From Deltaproteobacteria bacterium (GTDB taxonomy: Bacteria > Myxococcota > Myxococcia > Myxococcales > SZAS-1), in assembly GCA_018266075.1 (NCBI GenBank), contig JAFEBB010000001.1, positions 124,001-188,000 on the forward strand: DNA of 64,000 bases. The letters run 5' to 3'. A model generated the notes under the pieces. That model did no database searches and was not told where the DNA came from. It saw only the letters and a list, made by a program, of their open reading frames with translations. How positions within the stretch are numbered: position 1 is the stretch's first letter; each line of letters begins with the position of its first letter. A program made the position numbers and the translations under genes. This document shows, one piece after another, positions 53,030 to 60,176 of the stretch.

Positions 53030-54765
53030 TGGGCGCACTCCCCGTCCATGTCCACGACCTGGAACTCGACGTTGCTTCCGAGGTCGATGAAGTCGTCGGG
53101 CTTGGCGTCGGCCTCTTTGAGCTCGATCAGATCCGCGAGCAGTTGCTTGGCGACGGGAATCTCCAATCGCTGGAAGTACGCGCGCGCGGTCTCTCCAGGC
53201 GTCCGATTCGCGTCGAAGTGTGCAATCAGCCGATCAATGGCTTCAGGCACGCGCCGCGCGGGAACCTTGCCCACGAGCCGTCCGAAGGTGGCGCCGCGCA
53301 CGTCGATGCCGCCGCCAATCATGACGAAGTACTGGGGCACCAACTTCGTCCCCACGTGCCGCGTGCCGCCCTGGAGCCCAATCGCAGAGACATGGTGCTG
53401 CCCGCAGCCGTTGGGACAGCCCGAGACCTTGATGTCGAGGCCTTCTCGTCGCAACGCACCGTGCTTCTCGCGCAACCGGTCGCCCACGAGCTGGGCCACG
53501 CCACGAGAAGCGGTCACCGCGATGCGGCAGGTCTCTGCGCCCGGGCAGCTCACGACATCGGACGTCGAGCCTGCGTGCGGCTCGCCAAGGCCCACGGCGT
53601 CGAGGTCGAGCCAGAGCGCAGGCAGGTCCTGCTCGCGAATCCAGCGGATGAGCAGGTTCTGATCATTCGTGGTGCGCAGCGTCGCGTCGCCGTACTTGGC
53701 AACGATGTCGGCGAGCGCGCGCAGCTGCCGGCTCGAGACATCTCCAAGTCGCAGCCAAACGGCGACTGCACAGTATCCCTCCTGGCGCTGCGGCCGTGCG
53801 TGCGCCCGCTTCCAGTCGGTGAAGCGAGTGGGCATCGGCCGCTCCACGCGCGGAAGCGGCGCCTTGTTGGGCGGCTGCTCGTCGGTCGCTTCAACAGGCA
53901 GCGGCCGCCCGCCCTCCTTTCGAATGAGCTCGAGCTGCTCTTCATAGAGCGCCTGGAACTTCTCCCAGCCCAGGCGCTTGATGGCCCACTTCATCCGCGC
54001 CTTTTGCAAGTTGCCGCGCTCGCCCTCGGCGTTGAAGACACGTGCAATCGCCTCGCACGACGCGAGCAGCTCCTCGGCGGGCAGGAACTCGTGCAGCACG
54101 CCGGCGTTGCGCGGCAGCGTGCTCGTGCCGCCACCGGCGACGATCTTGAACCCGCGAACGCCCTCGCGAACGCGGCCAATGATGCCGATGTCGTTCATGG
54201 CGCCCTGGGCGCAGTCGTCGTCGCAGCCGGAGATCGCAATCTTGAACTTGCGCGGCAAGCCAGAGCCGTAGGGCCGTCGCAGGAAGTGGCGCGTCACCAT
54301 CTCGCCGTAGGGCGTCACGTCGAACGCCGCGCCGCTGCACACGCCCGCGTACGGGCAGCCCGCGACATTGCGCACGGTGTGCGAGCACGCCTCGCGCGTG
54401 GTCAGCCCGCTCCGCGACACCGCTTCCATGAACGCCGGCGCGTGCTCCGTCTTCACGAAGTGAAATTGAAAGTTCTGCCGCGTGGTCACGTGGCCGAACC
54501 CACGCGAGTACTTGTCGGCGCAATCGGCGAGCACCACCAGCTGCTCGGCGCTGAGCACGCCTTGCGGGATCTTCACGCGCACCATCTGCACGCCGTCCTG
54601 GCGCTGGCCGTAGATGCCGCGGCTCAAGCGGTAGTGGCGGTACTGGTCACTGGTCAGCTCGCCGCGCTCGAACTTCTCGAGCATCTCCACGAACTCGGCG
54701 GACTCGGCGGCGTCACCGAAGCTCTCGCGGCTGCGGCTGTCGTTGGCTTCCGGTCTTGCGGTCAT
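53026..54765 (-). CDS. sir: Assimilatory sulfite reductase hemoprotein (ferredoxin/NirA-like)
   Basis: 579 residues of the nitrite/sulfite reductase hemoprotein family. It reduces sulfite to sulfide with six electrons. The two ferredoxin-like halves each have their core (VTTRQNFQFHFV; TTNDQNLLIRWI). The [4Fe-4S]-siroheme ligands are SCPGAETCRIAV and SGCPNGCGQHH. Its context with cysH and siroheme genes supports sulfite over nitrite. The ATG at 54765 has GGAGG upstream. Transcription must pass the attenuator at 54781-54823. Confidence 0.92.
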   Translation of the reverse strand: MTARPEANDSRSRESFGDAAESAEFVEMLEKFERGELTSDQYRHYRLSRGIYGQRQDGVQMVRVKIPQGVLSAEQLVVLADCADKYSRGFGHVTTRQNFQFHFVKTEHAPAFMEAVSRSGLTTREACSHTVRNVAGCPYAGVCSGAAFDVTPYGEMVTRHFLRRPYGSGLPRKFKIAISGCDDDCAQGAMNDIGIIGRVREGVRGFKIVAGGGTSTLPRNAGVLHEFLPAEELLASCEAIARVFNAEGERGNLQKARMKWAIKRLGWEKFQALYEEQLELIRKEGGRPLPVEATDEQPPNKAPLPRVERPMPTRFTDWKRAHARPQRQEGYCAVAVWLRLGDVSSRQLRALADIVAKYGDATLRTTNDQNLLIRWIREQDLPALWLDLDAVGLGEPHAGSTSDVVSCPGAETCRIAVTASRGVAQLVGDRLREKHGALRREGLDIKVSGCPNGCGQHHVSAIGLQGGTRHVGTKLVPQYFVMIGGGIDVRGATFGRLVGKVPARRVPEAIDRLIAHFDANRTPGETARAYFQRLEIPVAKQLLADLIELKEADAKPDDFIDLGSNVEFQVVDMDGECAQ

Positions 54766-54780
54766 GCGGGCCTCCAGGGA

Positions 54781-54823
54781 CAAAAAACAAGAAGGCCCGC
54801 CTCCTTTTCGGGGGCGGGCCTTC
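54781..54823 (-). terminator. Attenuator hairpin of the sir operon leader
   Basis: On the minus strand GAAGGCCCGCC (54823-54813) and GGCGGGCCTTC (54801-54791) form a perfect 11-bp stem with an 11-base loop, followed by TTGTTTTTTG (54790-54781). It lies between the Cys leader ORF and the sir ATG, so it can stop transcription before the operon. The 5' arm can alternatively pair with GGCGGG at 54879-54874 inside the leader ORF. Confidence 0.85.
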
Positions 54824-54848
54824 GGGCACCTTCGAGTGGATTCGCTTT

Positions 54849-54953
54849 TTAGGCGAAGTCTCCCGGTGCTCGTCCCGCCGGACGGCAGCAGCAACACGCA
54901 CAGCAGCAGCAGGCCGCGGTGTGGTCGAAGCTGGTAGCGGAGACGGTTCGCAT
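54849..54953 (-). CDS. Cysteine-run leader peptide of the sir operon
   Basis: 34 codons plus TAA. The peptide begins MRTVSATSFDHTAA, has CCCCACCCC at residues 15-23 and ends RPAGRAPGDFA. Eight Cys codons in nine are TGC or TGT. There is no Shine-Dalgarno, and the ATG is only about 5 bases after the predicted transcription start, so it may be translated as a near-leaderless ORF. The product is unlikely to act as a protein. Stalling at Cys codons when charged tRNA-Cys is low would change folding of the RNA downstream. A second copy of the design lies at 63156-63260. Confidence 0.88.
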   Translation of the reverse strand: MRTVSATSFDHTAACCCCACCCCRPAGRAPGDFA

Positions 54954-54964
54954 CAGGAGCCCAA

Positions 54965-54994
54965 GGAATACGCAGCTCGCACGCGCTGCGTCAA
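54965..54994 (-). promoter_or_regulatory. Sigma-70-type promoter of the sir operon
   Basis: TTGACG (54994-54989), 18-base spacer, TATTCC (54970-54965), then 11 bases to the leader ATG. The same spacings occur at the second leader. Confidence 0.7.
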
Positions 54995-55045
54995 GCGATG
55001 GTCGGTCGATTCTTGAATTACACAGTGTCCACGGCGGGTTTGTGG

Positions 55046-56395
55046 CTATCCCACCTTCATCGGCCGGCCCAGCTCTTCCCAGTCGTTCATCCCGCCGCGC
55101 ACGGCCTTCACCTTCTCGTAGCCTTGCGCCTTGAGGAGCAGCAGCGCCGTGAGCGAGCGCTTTCCGGACGCGCAGATGGTGACGAGCGGCTGGTCGTGCC
55201 GCGCCGGAAGGCCTGGCGCCCCGGCTTTGGAGAGCGTCCCCACGGGCACGTTCACCGCCTCGGCGATGTGGCCCTCCGCGAACTCGCGCGGCGAGCGCAC
55301 GTCGATGAGCGCGGCTCCGCCCTTTACCAGATCCGCAATCGCGTCGAGCTCCACCATGTCCGCCGACTCGCGCGCGAGATCCTGGATCGCCGAGAGGATC
55401 TCCGGCGTCGGTCCCGACGACGATGCGGGCTTCGGCGCGTCATCCGCCGACCCCACGAAGAGCTGGGGCAGGTGCTTCTTGAACGAGCCGCTGTACTTGA
55501 AGGCATTGTCCGGGAACATCACCACGCAGATGTTGCCCGGCTCATCGGGCACCAGCTTCAGCGCGCCCGCGAGCGCCATGCCCGAGCTCGGCCCGGCGAT
55601 GATGCTCTCTTCCTGATTCAGGCGCCGCGCCATTTCATAGGCTGTCGCGTTATCGATTTCGACGAGCCCGTCATACTCTTTAGGCAAGAAGAAGTCGGTC
55701 AACTTGAGCGCGCGCAGCGTGCGCACGCCGGGGATGTCGTGCCCCTCGGCAGGGTGCACGCCGAAGACCTTCACGTCCTTGCGCTGCGTGCGCAGGAAGC
55801 GCCCCGTGCCGGTGATGGTGCCGCAGGTGCCAAGCCCGGCCACGAAGTGGGTGATCTTGCCCTCGGTCTGCTTCCACACCTCCGGACCCGTGGTGCGGAA
55901 GTGCGCGTCCGGATTTGCCGGATTCTTATATTGATTGAGCTCGTGCCAGCCAGGCTGCTTCGACATCTCCTCGGCCTTCGACATCGCGCCTTCGGGCTGT
56001 CCCGGCATCGGGCACAGGTCGTCCGAGAGCTCCACCAGCTTCGCGCCGAACATGCGCAGGCTGGCGCGCTTCTCCGCGGGGATTGCGGTCGAGAGCGTGG
56101 CCGTGAACTCGATGCCCTTGGCGTTCGAGATCATCGAGAGCCCGATGCCGGTGTTTCCCGAGGTCGGCTCCACGAGGTGCTGGAGCTTGATGCCCTGCTC
56201 TTCCGCGTCGCGGATGAGGTTGGCGGCCACGCGATCCTTCACGGCGCCGAAGGGGTTGTACCACTCGAGCTTGGCGTAGACCTTCGTGTGCTTGAACGGC
56301 ACCACGCGGTTGAGCCGCACGATGGGCGTGGGGTTGTCGGCGTTCGACAGCATGTCGAGCATCGAGTCGTAGACGCGCTTGGAAAAGTCAGTCAT
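55046..56395 (-). CDS. Cysteine synthase/cystathionine beta-synthase fused to rhodanese
   Basis: 449 residues. Residues 1-325 are a fold-type II PLP enzyme: WYNPFGAVKDRVAAN (Schiff-base Lys), EPTSGNTGIGLSM (substrate loop), GLGTCGTITGTGRFL (phosphate cradle) and GPSSGMALAGA. Residues about 350-449 are a rhodanese domain with LIDVRSPREFAEGHI and the active loop ICASGKRS (Cys nucleophile). The PLP part would join sulfide with O-acetyl- or O-phosphoserine. The rhodanese could deliver or remove sulfane sulfur. AGGAG precedes the ATG. Confidence 0.87.
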   Translation of the reverse strand: MTDFSKRVYDSMLDMLSNADNPTPIVRLNRVVPFKHTKVYAKLEWYNPFGAVKDRVAANLIRDAEEQGIKLQHLVEPTSGNTGIGLSMISNAKGIEFTATLSTAIPAEKRASLRMFGAKLVELSDDLCPMPGQPEGAMSKAEEMSKQPGWHELNQYKNPANPDAHFRTTGPEVWKQTEGKITHFVAGLGTCGTITGTGRFLRTQRKDVKVFGVHPAEGHDIPGVRTLRALKLTDFFLPKEYDGLVEIDNATAYEMARRLNQEESIIAGPSSGMALAGALKLVPDEPGNICVVMFPDNAFKYSGSFKKHLPQLFVGSADDAPKPASSSGPTPEILSAIQDLARESADMVELDAIADLVKGGAALIDVRSPREFAEGHIAEAVNVPVGTLSKAGAPGLPARHDQPLVTICASGKRSLTALLLLKAQGYEKVKAVRGGMNDWEELGRPMKVG

Positions 56396-56468
56396 GTGCG
56401 GCTCCTGCAAATTCGTAACGTCGGCCTTGCATCAGGTCGCGGAGGTGCGAGGGCGAGACGTTGGGCAT
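56388..56468 (-). CDS. Possible 26-codon upstream ORF of the cysteine synthase gene
   Basis: MPNVSPSHLRDLMQG then RRYEFAGAAHD, with GAAGGGCGG upstream. Its stop lies 5 bases inside the cysteine synthase start (ATGACTGA overlap), so translation of the two would be coupled. It is the first ORF after the predicted promoter. It is not Cys-rich. It may be a regulatory leader or simply chance. Confidence 0.4.
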   Translation of the reverse strand: MPNVSPSHLRDLMQGRRYEFAGAAHD

Positions 56469-56485
56469 CGCGCCGCCCTTCAGGT

Positions 56486-56520
56486 GGCCGGACACTAGAT
56501 GCCGGCCCCTGCATGATCAA
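56486..56520 (-). promoter_or_regulatory. Promoter with inverted repeat over the -10
   Basis: TTGATC (56520-56515), 17-base spacer, TAGTGT (56497-56492). GGCCGG (56486-56491) and CCGGCC (56502-56507) flank the -10 as an inverted repeat, a plausible repressor site or early hairpin. Confidence 0.5.
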
Positions 56521-56572
56521 CGACAACGCGGGGTCTCGCTCGGCGGCTCGCTCGGCGACCACCCGGGTCGCG

Positions 56573-57352
56573 TCAGCGCGCCGGCTTCTCGAACACGAAG
56601 ATGAAGCGATCGCTGGTGCCGCGCTTCTCCTTCGCGGCCGAGGGCGACGCGTTCCAGTCGCGGGTGTCGGCCGGATTGCGCAGCGACTCGTCGGCGCGCA
56701 GGAAGTGAAAGCCCGCGGCCTCCACCTGTTGCCGCACCACGGTCTCATCGATGCGATGCAGCGTCTTCGCGTCCTGAAGGCCGGTGCCCGGCTTCGCAGA
56801 GGAGTCCGCGACGATGTACCAGCCACCCGGCTTGAGCGCGGTGAACACCGCCGCGTTCATCTTGGCCAGGTCGACGCCCGCCCACACCGCGTCGTGGTAG
56901 TTGGCGTTGGTCACCACGCGATCGAGCTGACCGTCGAGGTTGGGAAACGGCGCGTCGAGCTCGGTGTCCTCGCGCACCACGTTCGCGTTCACCGGCCGAG
57001 CGAGGCGGTCTGCCCACGGCTTGGCCGCGAACTTCTCCAGCACCCACTTCGGGTTCTCGGCGTAGACCTTTCCGCTCGGCGCCACCACGCGCGCGAGCAG
57101 CTCGGTGGTGTACCCGCCGCCCGCGAACAACTCGCCCACGTTCATTCCCGGCGCAGGCGCGATCGCCGCGAGGAATGCGGCTGGCTTGCGACCGGGGTCG
57201 AGCGCGCGATCGGCGTCGGTGCGATCCGGCGCGGCGACGACGGCGTCGTAGTTGGCAGGAGCCGCATGCGTCGCGGCGTCGTTCGACGAGGACGTGTTGG
57301 GCGCGGTGACACATCCCGCGAGCACCAGGAACGCTGCGATGAGCTTCTTCAA
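56573..57352 (-). CDS. Lipid-anchored predicted methyltransferase (COG4798-like)
   Basis: 259 residues. The signal peptide MKKLIAAFLVLAGC ends in a lipobox. The mature part keeps a class I methyltransferase core: NVGELFAGGGYTTELLARVV (SAM glycine loop), DRVVTNANYHD and ALKPGGWYIVADSSA, ending FIFVFEKP. The same export of a methyltransferase-like domain is known for COG4798 proteins, whose role is unclear since SAM is not expected outside the cytoplasm. It is separated from the cysteine synthase promoter by about 50 bases. Confidence 0.78.
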   Translation of the reverse strand: MKKLIAAFLVLAGCVTAPNTSSSNDAATHAAPANYDAVVAAPDRTDADRALDPGRKPAAFLAAIAPAPGMNVGELFAGGGYTTELLARVVAPSGKVYAENPKWVLEKFAAKPWADRLARPVNANVVREDTELDAPFPNLDGQLDRVVTNANYHDAVWAGVDLAKMNAAVFTALKPGGWYIVADSSAKPGTGLQDAKTLHRIDETVVRQQVEAAGFHFLRADESLRNPADTRDWNASPSAAKEKRGTSDRFIFVFEKPAR

Positions 57353-57504
57353 GGTGGGCTCCTTTGGAACGGGCGATTTCTATCTTTGCCGCGCATCACT
57401 CGCACGACGAACGCTCGCGGCGGGAGTGCCCCGACTGCGCTGAAAGTTGCAGCGCGCAGGGCGAGGCTGCGTCGTTCGCGCGGTCTCATGGAGAGGTTTC
57501 GTTC

Positions 57505-58164
57505 TCAGTGCGCCACGGCGAACGACACCTGCAGCTCCACCGGCGGCTCGCCCGGCTCCTCCGGCTGCGCGTCGATTCGAAGGTGGAGCTCCTTCGCGTC
57601 GTAGGCGCGCTGGAAGTAGATGAAGCCCGCGGCCTGGGTCTCCGGCAGCAGACGGCCTTCGGCCAAGCCGCGGTTGAGGATGTTCGAGCGCGCGGGATCG
57701 GTGCTGGGGTTCGGCGGCGAGATGCAGCCGCAGGGTGTGAGCGGGGTGAATGGGCTGTAGACGGGCAACAGGCAGCCGACGATTGCCAATTGTGGCACGT
57801 CGCTCGTCCCGGCTTCTGCCACGAGCGTGCCGCTCATGGGTACCTCGACGTTGCCCACGGTCGCGATCATCACGTCCATCGGCGCCACGGCTGCGTAGAT
57901 CCGACCCTGCTCGTCGATGAGGCGGATGTCCGCGAGCGTGACGTCATAGGCCACGCTGCCGCGGTTCTGAATGAGCACCCACAGCGGCGTGAAGCGCTCG
58001 GCCACGCTCGAGGGATCCATGTGCCAGGCGTTGGGCACCGCGCGGAGCGAGAGCCCGCCCGGCCCCTGTGCGATGGCGCCGTCCGCATCGCCTTGCTTGG
58101 GCGTGAGGTGGGCCGTGCTCGCGCAGCCCATCAAAGCGAGCACGAGCGCGGTGAAGCGAATCAT
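57505..58164 (-). CDS. Lipoprotein of unknown function
   Basis: 219 residues from the ATG at 58164 (AAGG upstream), giving signal peptide FTALVLALMGC. The mature chain has an immunoglobulin-like strand pattern (FTPLWVLIQNRGSVAYDVTLADIRLID, a common form of DUF-type periplasmic domains) and a Pro/Cys-rich loop (SPFTPLTPCGCISPP). The open frame upstream of 58164 is not coding-like. The function is unknown. Confidence 0.68.
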   Translation of the reverse strand: MIRFTALVLALMGCASTAHLTPKQGDADGAIAQGPGGLSLRAVPNAWHMDPSSVAERFTPLWVLIQNRGSVAYDVTLADIRLIDEQGRIYAAVAPMDVMIATVGNVEVPMSGTLVAEAGTSDVPQLAIVGCLLPVYSPFTPLTPCGCISPPNPSTDPARSNILNRGLAEGRLLPETQAAGFIYFQRAYDAKELHLRIDAQPEEPGEPPVELQVSFAVAH

Positions 58165-58461
58165 GAAGGACCTTTCGCCTGCGATGCGGGTCCCCTGTCG
58201 TGCTTGAGGACGGCTTTTGGATAAGCGTGGATGGAGGAAGCTCGCCGGAAGGGTTGGTCGTTTTCCACTTTGATGGCGGGCAATCGTGGAGCCCTTGGGG
58301 CTTACGCCTGCGACAGGCGGGCGTCGGTTCCCGCCCAGTCGCCCCAAGCCTTCTCCGCAATTTGCTAGCAGCTTGTGTCACACGCCGAAATCGACTTCTT
58401 CAGCAGCTTGCCAGGCGAAGCATCGTATCGGTCGACTTGACCTCGAGAAATGATGGACCCG
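58165..58461. other. Gene-free stretch
   Basis: About 300 bases without a convincing gene. A plus-strand frame from 58200 opens with a protein-like stretch (VVFHFDGGQSWSPWG) but degrades after about 50 residues. It may be the remnant of a gene end. A promoter for the lipoprotein to its left is expected here. Confidence 0.4.
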
Positions 58462-59319
58462 CTACGGACACGCATCATCATGCTGCCCGTTTGAGCAGAG
58501 CACCTTGATCGACAGCTTCAAAATGTCCTTCTCAACCACAGGGTCCAGGCTCTTGCCGATGACGAGCGCCTTGTGAAACAGCAGCTTTGCGTCGTCGTCG
58601 TGGCGGTCGATGTAGAGAATTCGGCCTCGCTCCTCCGCCAAGACCGCCGACATGGCATCCAGGACGGTGGTGTTCACACCGGCCTGCTTGCTCGCATCGA
58701 TGAACGCCTGAGCTTCTTCAAAGGAACCGCCATATCGGGGATCCAGATTCTGCAGGTACGTCAGTCGAGCGAGCATGTTCTGCGGAACCATCGCGTCCGC
58801 CTTATCGATAAGTCGCCTGGCTTCCTCCTGATCGCCGTGCTCGAAGGTGATGTCCATCAGGTTGATCAGGGAGAGGTAGGGTTGGGCAGTGAGGGTCAGC
58901 GAGGAGTCCAGCTCGTCTTTGGCCTGGGCGAGCAGGTCCTCCATCTCGTCGATCTTATCTGTCGGCGTGTCCTTGATCAGCTTCGCTCCGCGCGCTCTGC
59001 TCGCTCGTCTTCGCAAGTTGATCGCTCGCGCCAGGTGCGCGGGATACGAGCTCCGTTCCGTCGACGCCCATTCGCTCAGCGGGTGATAGGCATCCGGCGA
59101 TTCGTCGTAGAAGGGTCGATATGCATTTCGGAGCTCGAACTCAGTCGCCTGGCCGTGCTCGAAGCGCGCCTGGATACTGTTTAGCGCGGCGTCGAGCTGT
59201 TTGAACTTTCGCTGCTTGAGGAGGGTAAGGGTCTCATCCGCCGTCGAAGGCTTCTCGGCCTTGGGTTGACTCACGGACGCCGAGAACATGAGCCCCATCA
59301 CGATTGTCGGCACGAGCAT
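58462..59319 (-). CDS. Secreted DUF4034-like protein
   Basis: 285 residues from the ATG at 59319, which has GGAAGGAAAG upstream and a signal-like start (IVMGLMFSASVSQ). The helical repeat body LLKQRKFKQLDAALNSIQARFE, YHPLSEWASTERSSYPAHLARAI and LMDITFEHGDQEEARRLIDKAD resembles DUF4034, a TPR-like domain found near polymorphic toxins and in large secreted proteins. Codons are less GC-rich than in the rest of the window, in line with transfer. The frame is open to 59601 but poorly coding there. Confidence 0.65.
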   Translation of the reverse strand: MLVPTIVMGLMFSASVSQPKAEKPSTADETLTLLKQRKFKQLDAALNSIQARFEHGQATEFELRNAYRPFYDESPDAYHPLSEWASTERSSYPAHLARAINLRRRASRARGAKLIKDTPTDKIDEMEDLLAQAKDELDSSLTLTAQPYLSLINLMDITFEHGDQEEARRLIDKADAMVPQNMLARLTYLQNLDPRYGGSFEEAQAFIDASKQAGVNTTVLDAMSAVLAEERGRILYIDRHDDDAKLLFHKALVIGKSLDPVVEKDILKLSIKVLCSNGQHDDACP

Positions 59320-59672
59320 CAGCGCTTTCCTTCCAGAACAAGGCGCGGTGGCGAAGGTCCCGTCGCAAATCGCGTTCGACCTCAGTTCCGGCGGATAATT
59401 TCCGTTGATGATGTTCGACCCGAAGAACTCGTCCACCGGGTGGATGCCTCCGAGCGCGACAATCTCTTCTCCATATTGACTACCCGGGCTCAGAGGACAG
59501 GACAGACAAGCGCGGTTCGAACGTCTGGGAAGGTCGATGATGTTCAATCCCACCCGCGCCACCCTGCCCTGCTCCTCGCCATGATACCCTCGTCGGGTCA
59601 CTTGGAAGCGCTCGCGCGAGTCCTCAGCAGCAGGGGCCGGAGGCGGAAGCGGGTTGAGTTGATTCAGCGGGT
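59320..59672. other. Gene-free or eroded stretch
   Basis: No supported gene in 350 bases. The minus frame that leads into the DUF4034-like gene contains one protein-like piece (GGIHPVDEFFGSNIING), possibly an eroded coding segment. Confidence 0.35.
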
Positions 59673-59948
59673 CTAGGCCAACCCGCGAACCACGGCCAGA
59701 ATGGTCCGAGCGTCGAGCAGCGCTGAGTCCAAGCTGGCAGAAGGGGCGTAGCTTTTCCGGTGCTCAAGAGTCTCGCGGCGTTGTTCAAAAAGACGCTCAA
59801 GTGCCACCAGGTCATCGAAAGTATCCAAGAATTCCGAATTGAGCCCTGTCCCCCCAGACGGGGAGGCCAGGCTCCGTCCGACCCACTTCCACCCCTGTCG
59901 CTCGAGGCCACTGAAGAGTTCCTGTTTCGTTTTCGGTCCAATCATCAT
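59673..59948 (-). CDS. Small orphan protein, possibly an immunity protein
   Basis: 91 residues from ATG 59948 with AAGG 5 bases upstream. It is helical and acidic toward the middle (FLDTFDDLVALERLFEQRRETLEH). No family is recognised. It starts 6 bases after the stop of a short basic ORF in a low-GC patch, a layout typical of toxin C-terminus plus immunity gene pairs. This is inference only. Confidence 0.5.
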   Translation of the reverse strand: MMIGPKTKQELFSGLERQGWKWVGRSLASPSGGTGLNSEFLDTFDDLVALERLFEQRRETLEHRKSYAPSASLDSALLDARTILAVVRGLA

Positions 59949-59954
59949 CAAACC

Positions 59955-60176
59955 TTACTCAACAATGGGCCAGCGCGGCGTTGGTGCCTCTAACGGGATA
60001 GGCTCACCAATCTGAGACGCGGGAACAGGCTTTGGATTCCCCCGCCGCTGTGCCTTACCGCATTGCCGACCGTATAGGGCCCGATTGTGAAGTCGCCCCT
60101 GTCCTCGATCGGGATTACGTGAGTCGGGCGTTCCTTTAATTAAGCCAAGCTTGTCCACCGCTTTGTCTGGGAACAT
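59955..60176 (-). CDS. Short basic orphan ORF, possibly a toxin C-terminal fragment
   Basis: 73 residues from ATG 60176. It is rich in Gly, Arg, Pro and Lys (DSRNPDRGQGRLHNRALYG, GKAQRRGNPKPVPASQ) with AT-rich codons (TTA, ATT, AAA) unlike the neighbours. The frame is open upstream to 60344 but degenerate. It resembles the cut-off end of a larger secreted protein more than a free-standing gene. No domain is recognised. Confidence 0.4.
   Translation of the reverse strand: MFPDKAVDKLGLIKGTPDSRNPDRGQGRLHNRALYGRQCGKAQRRGNPKPVPASQIGEPIPLEAPTPRWPIVE

Noticed and set aside
54885-54911. Run of GCA/CAG trinucleotides as a simple microsatellite
   Set aside because: On the minus strand it is in frame as Cys codons within an ORF whose other residues, length, promoter and hairpin are repeated at 63156-63260, so selection rather than slippage explains it.
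58200-58508. Plus-strand ORF starting LEDGFWISVDGG
   Set aside because: Only the first 50 residues look protein-like; there is no ribosome site or family. Noted as a possible remnant instead.
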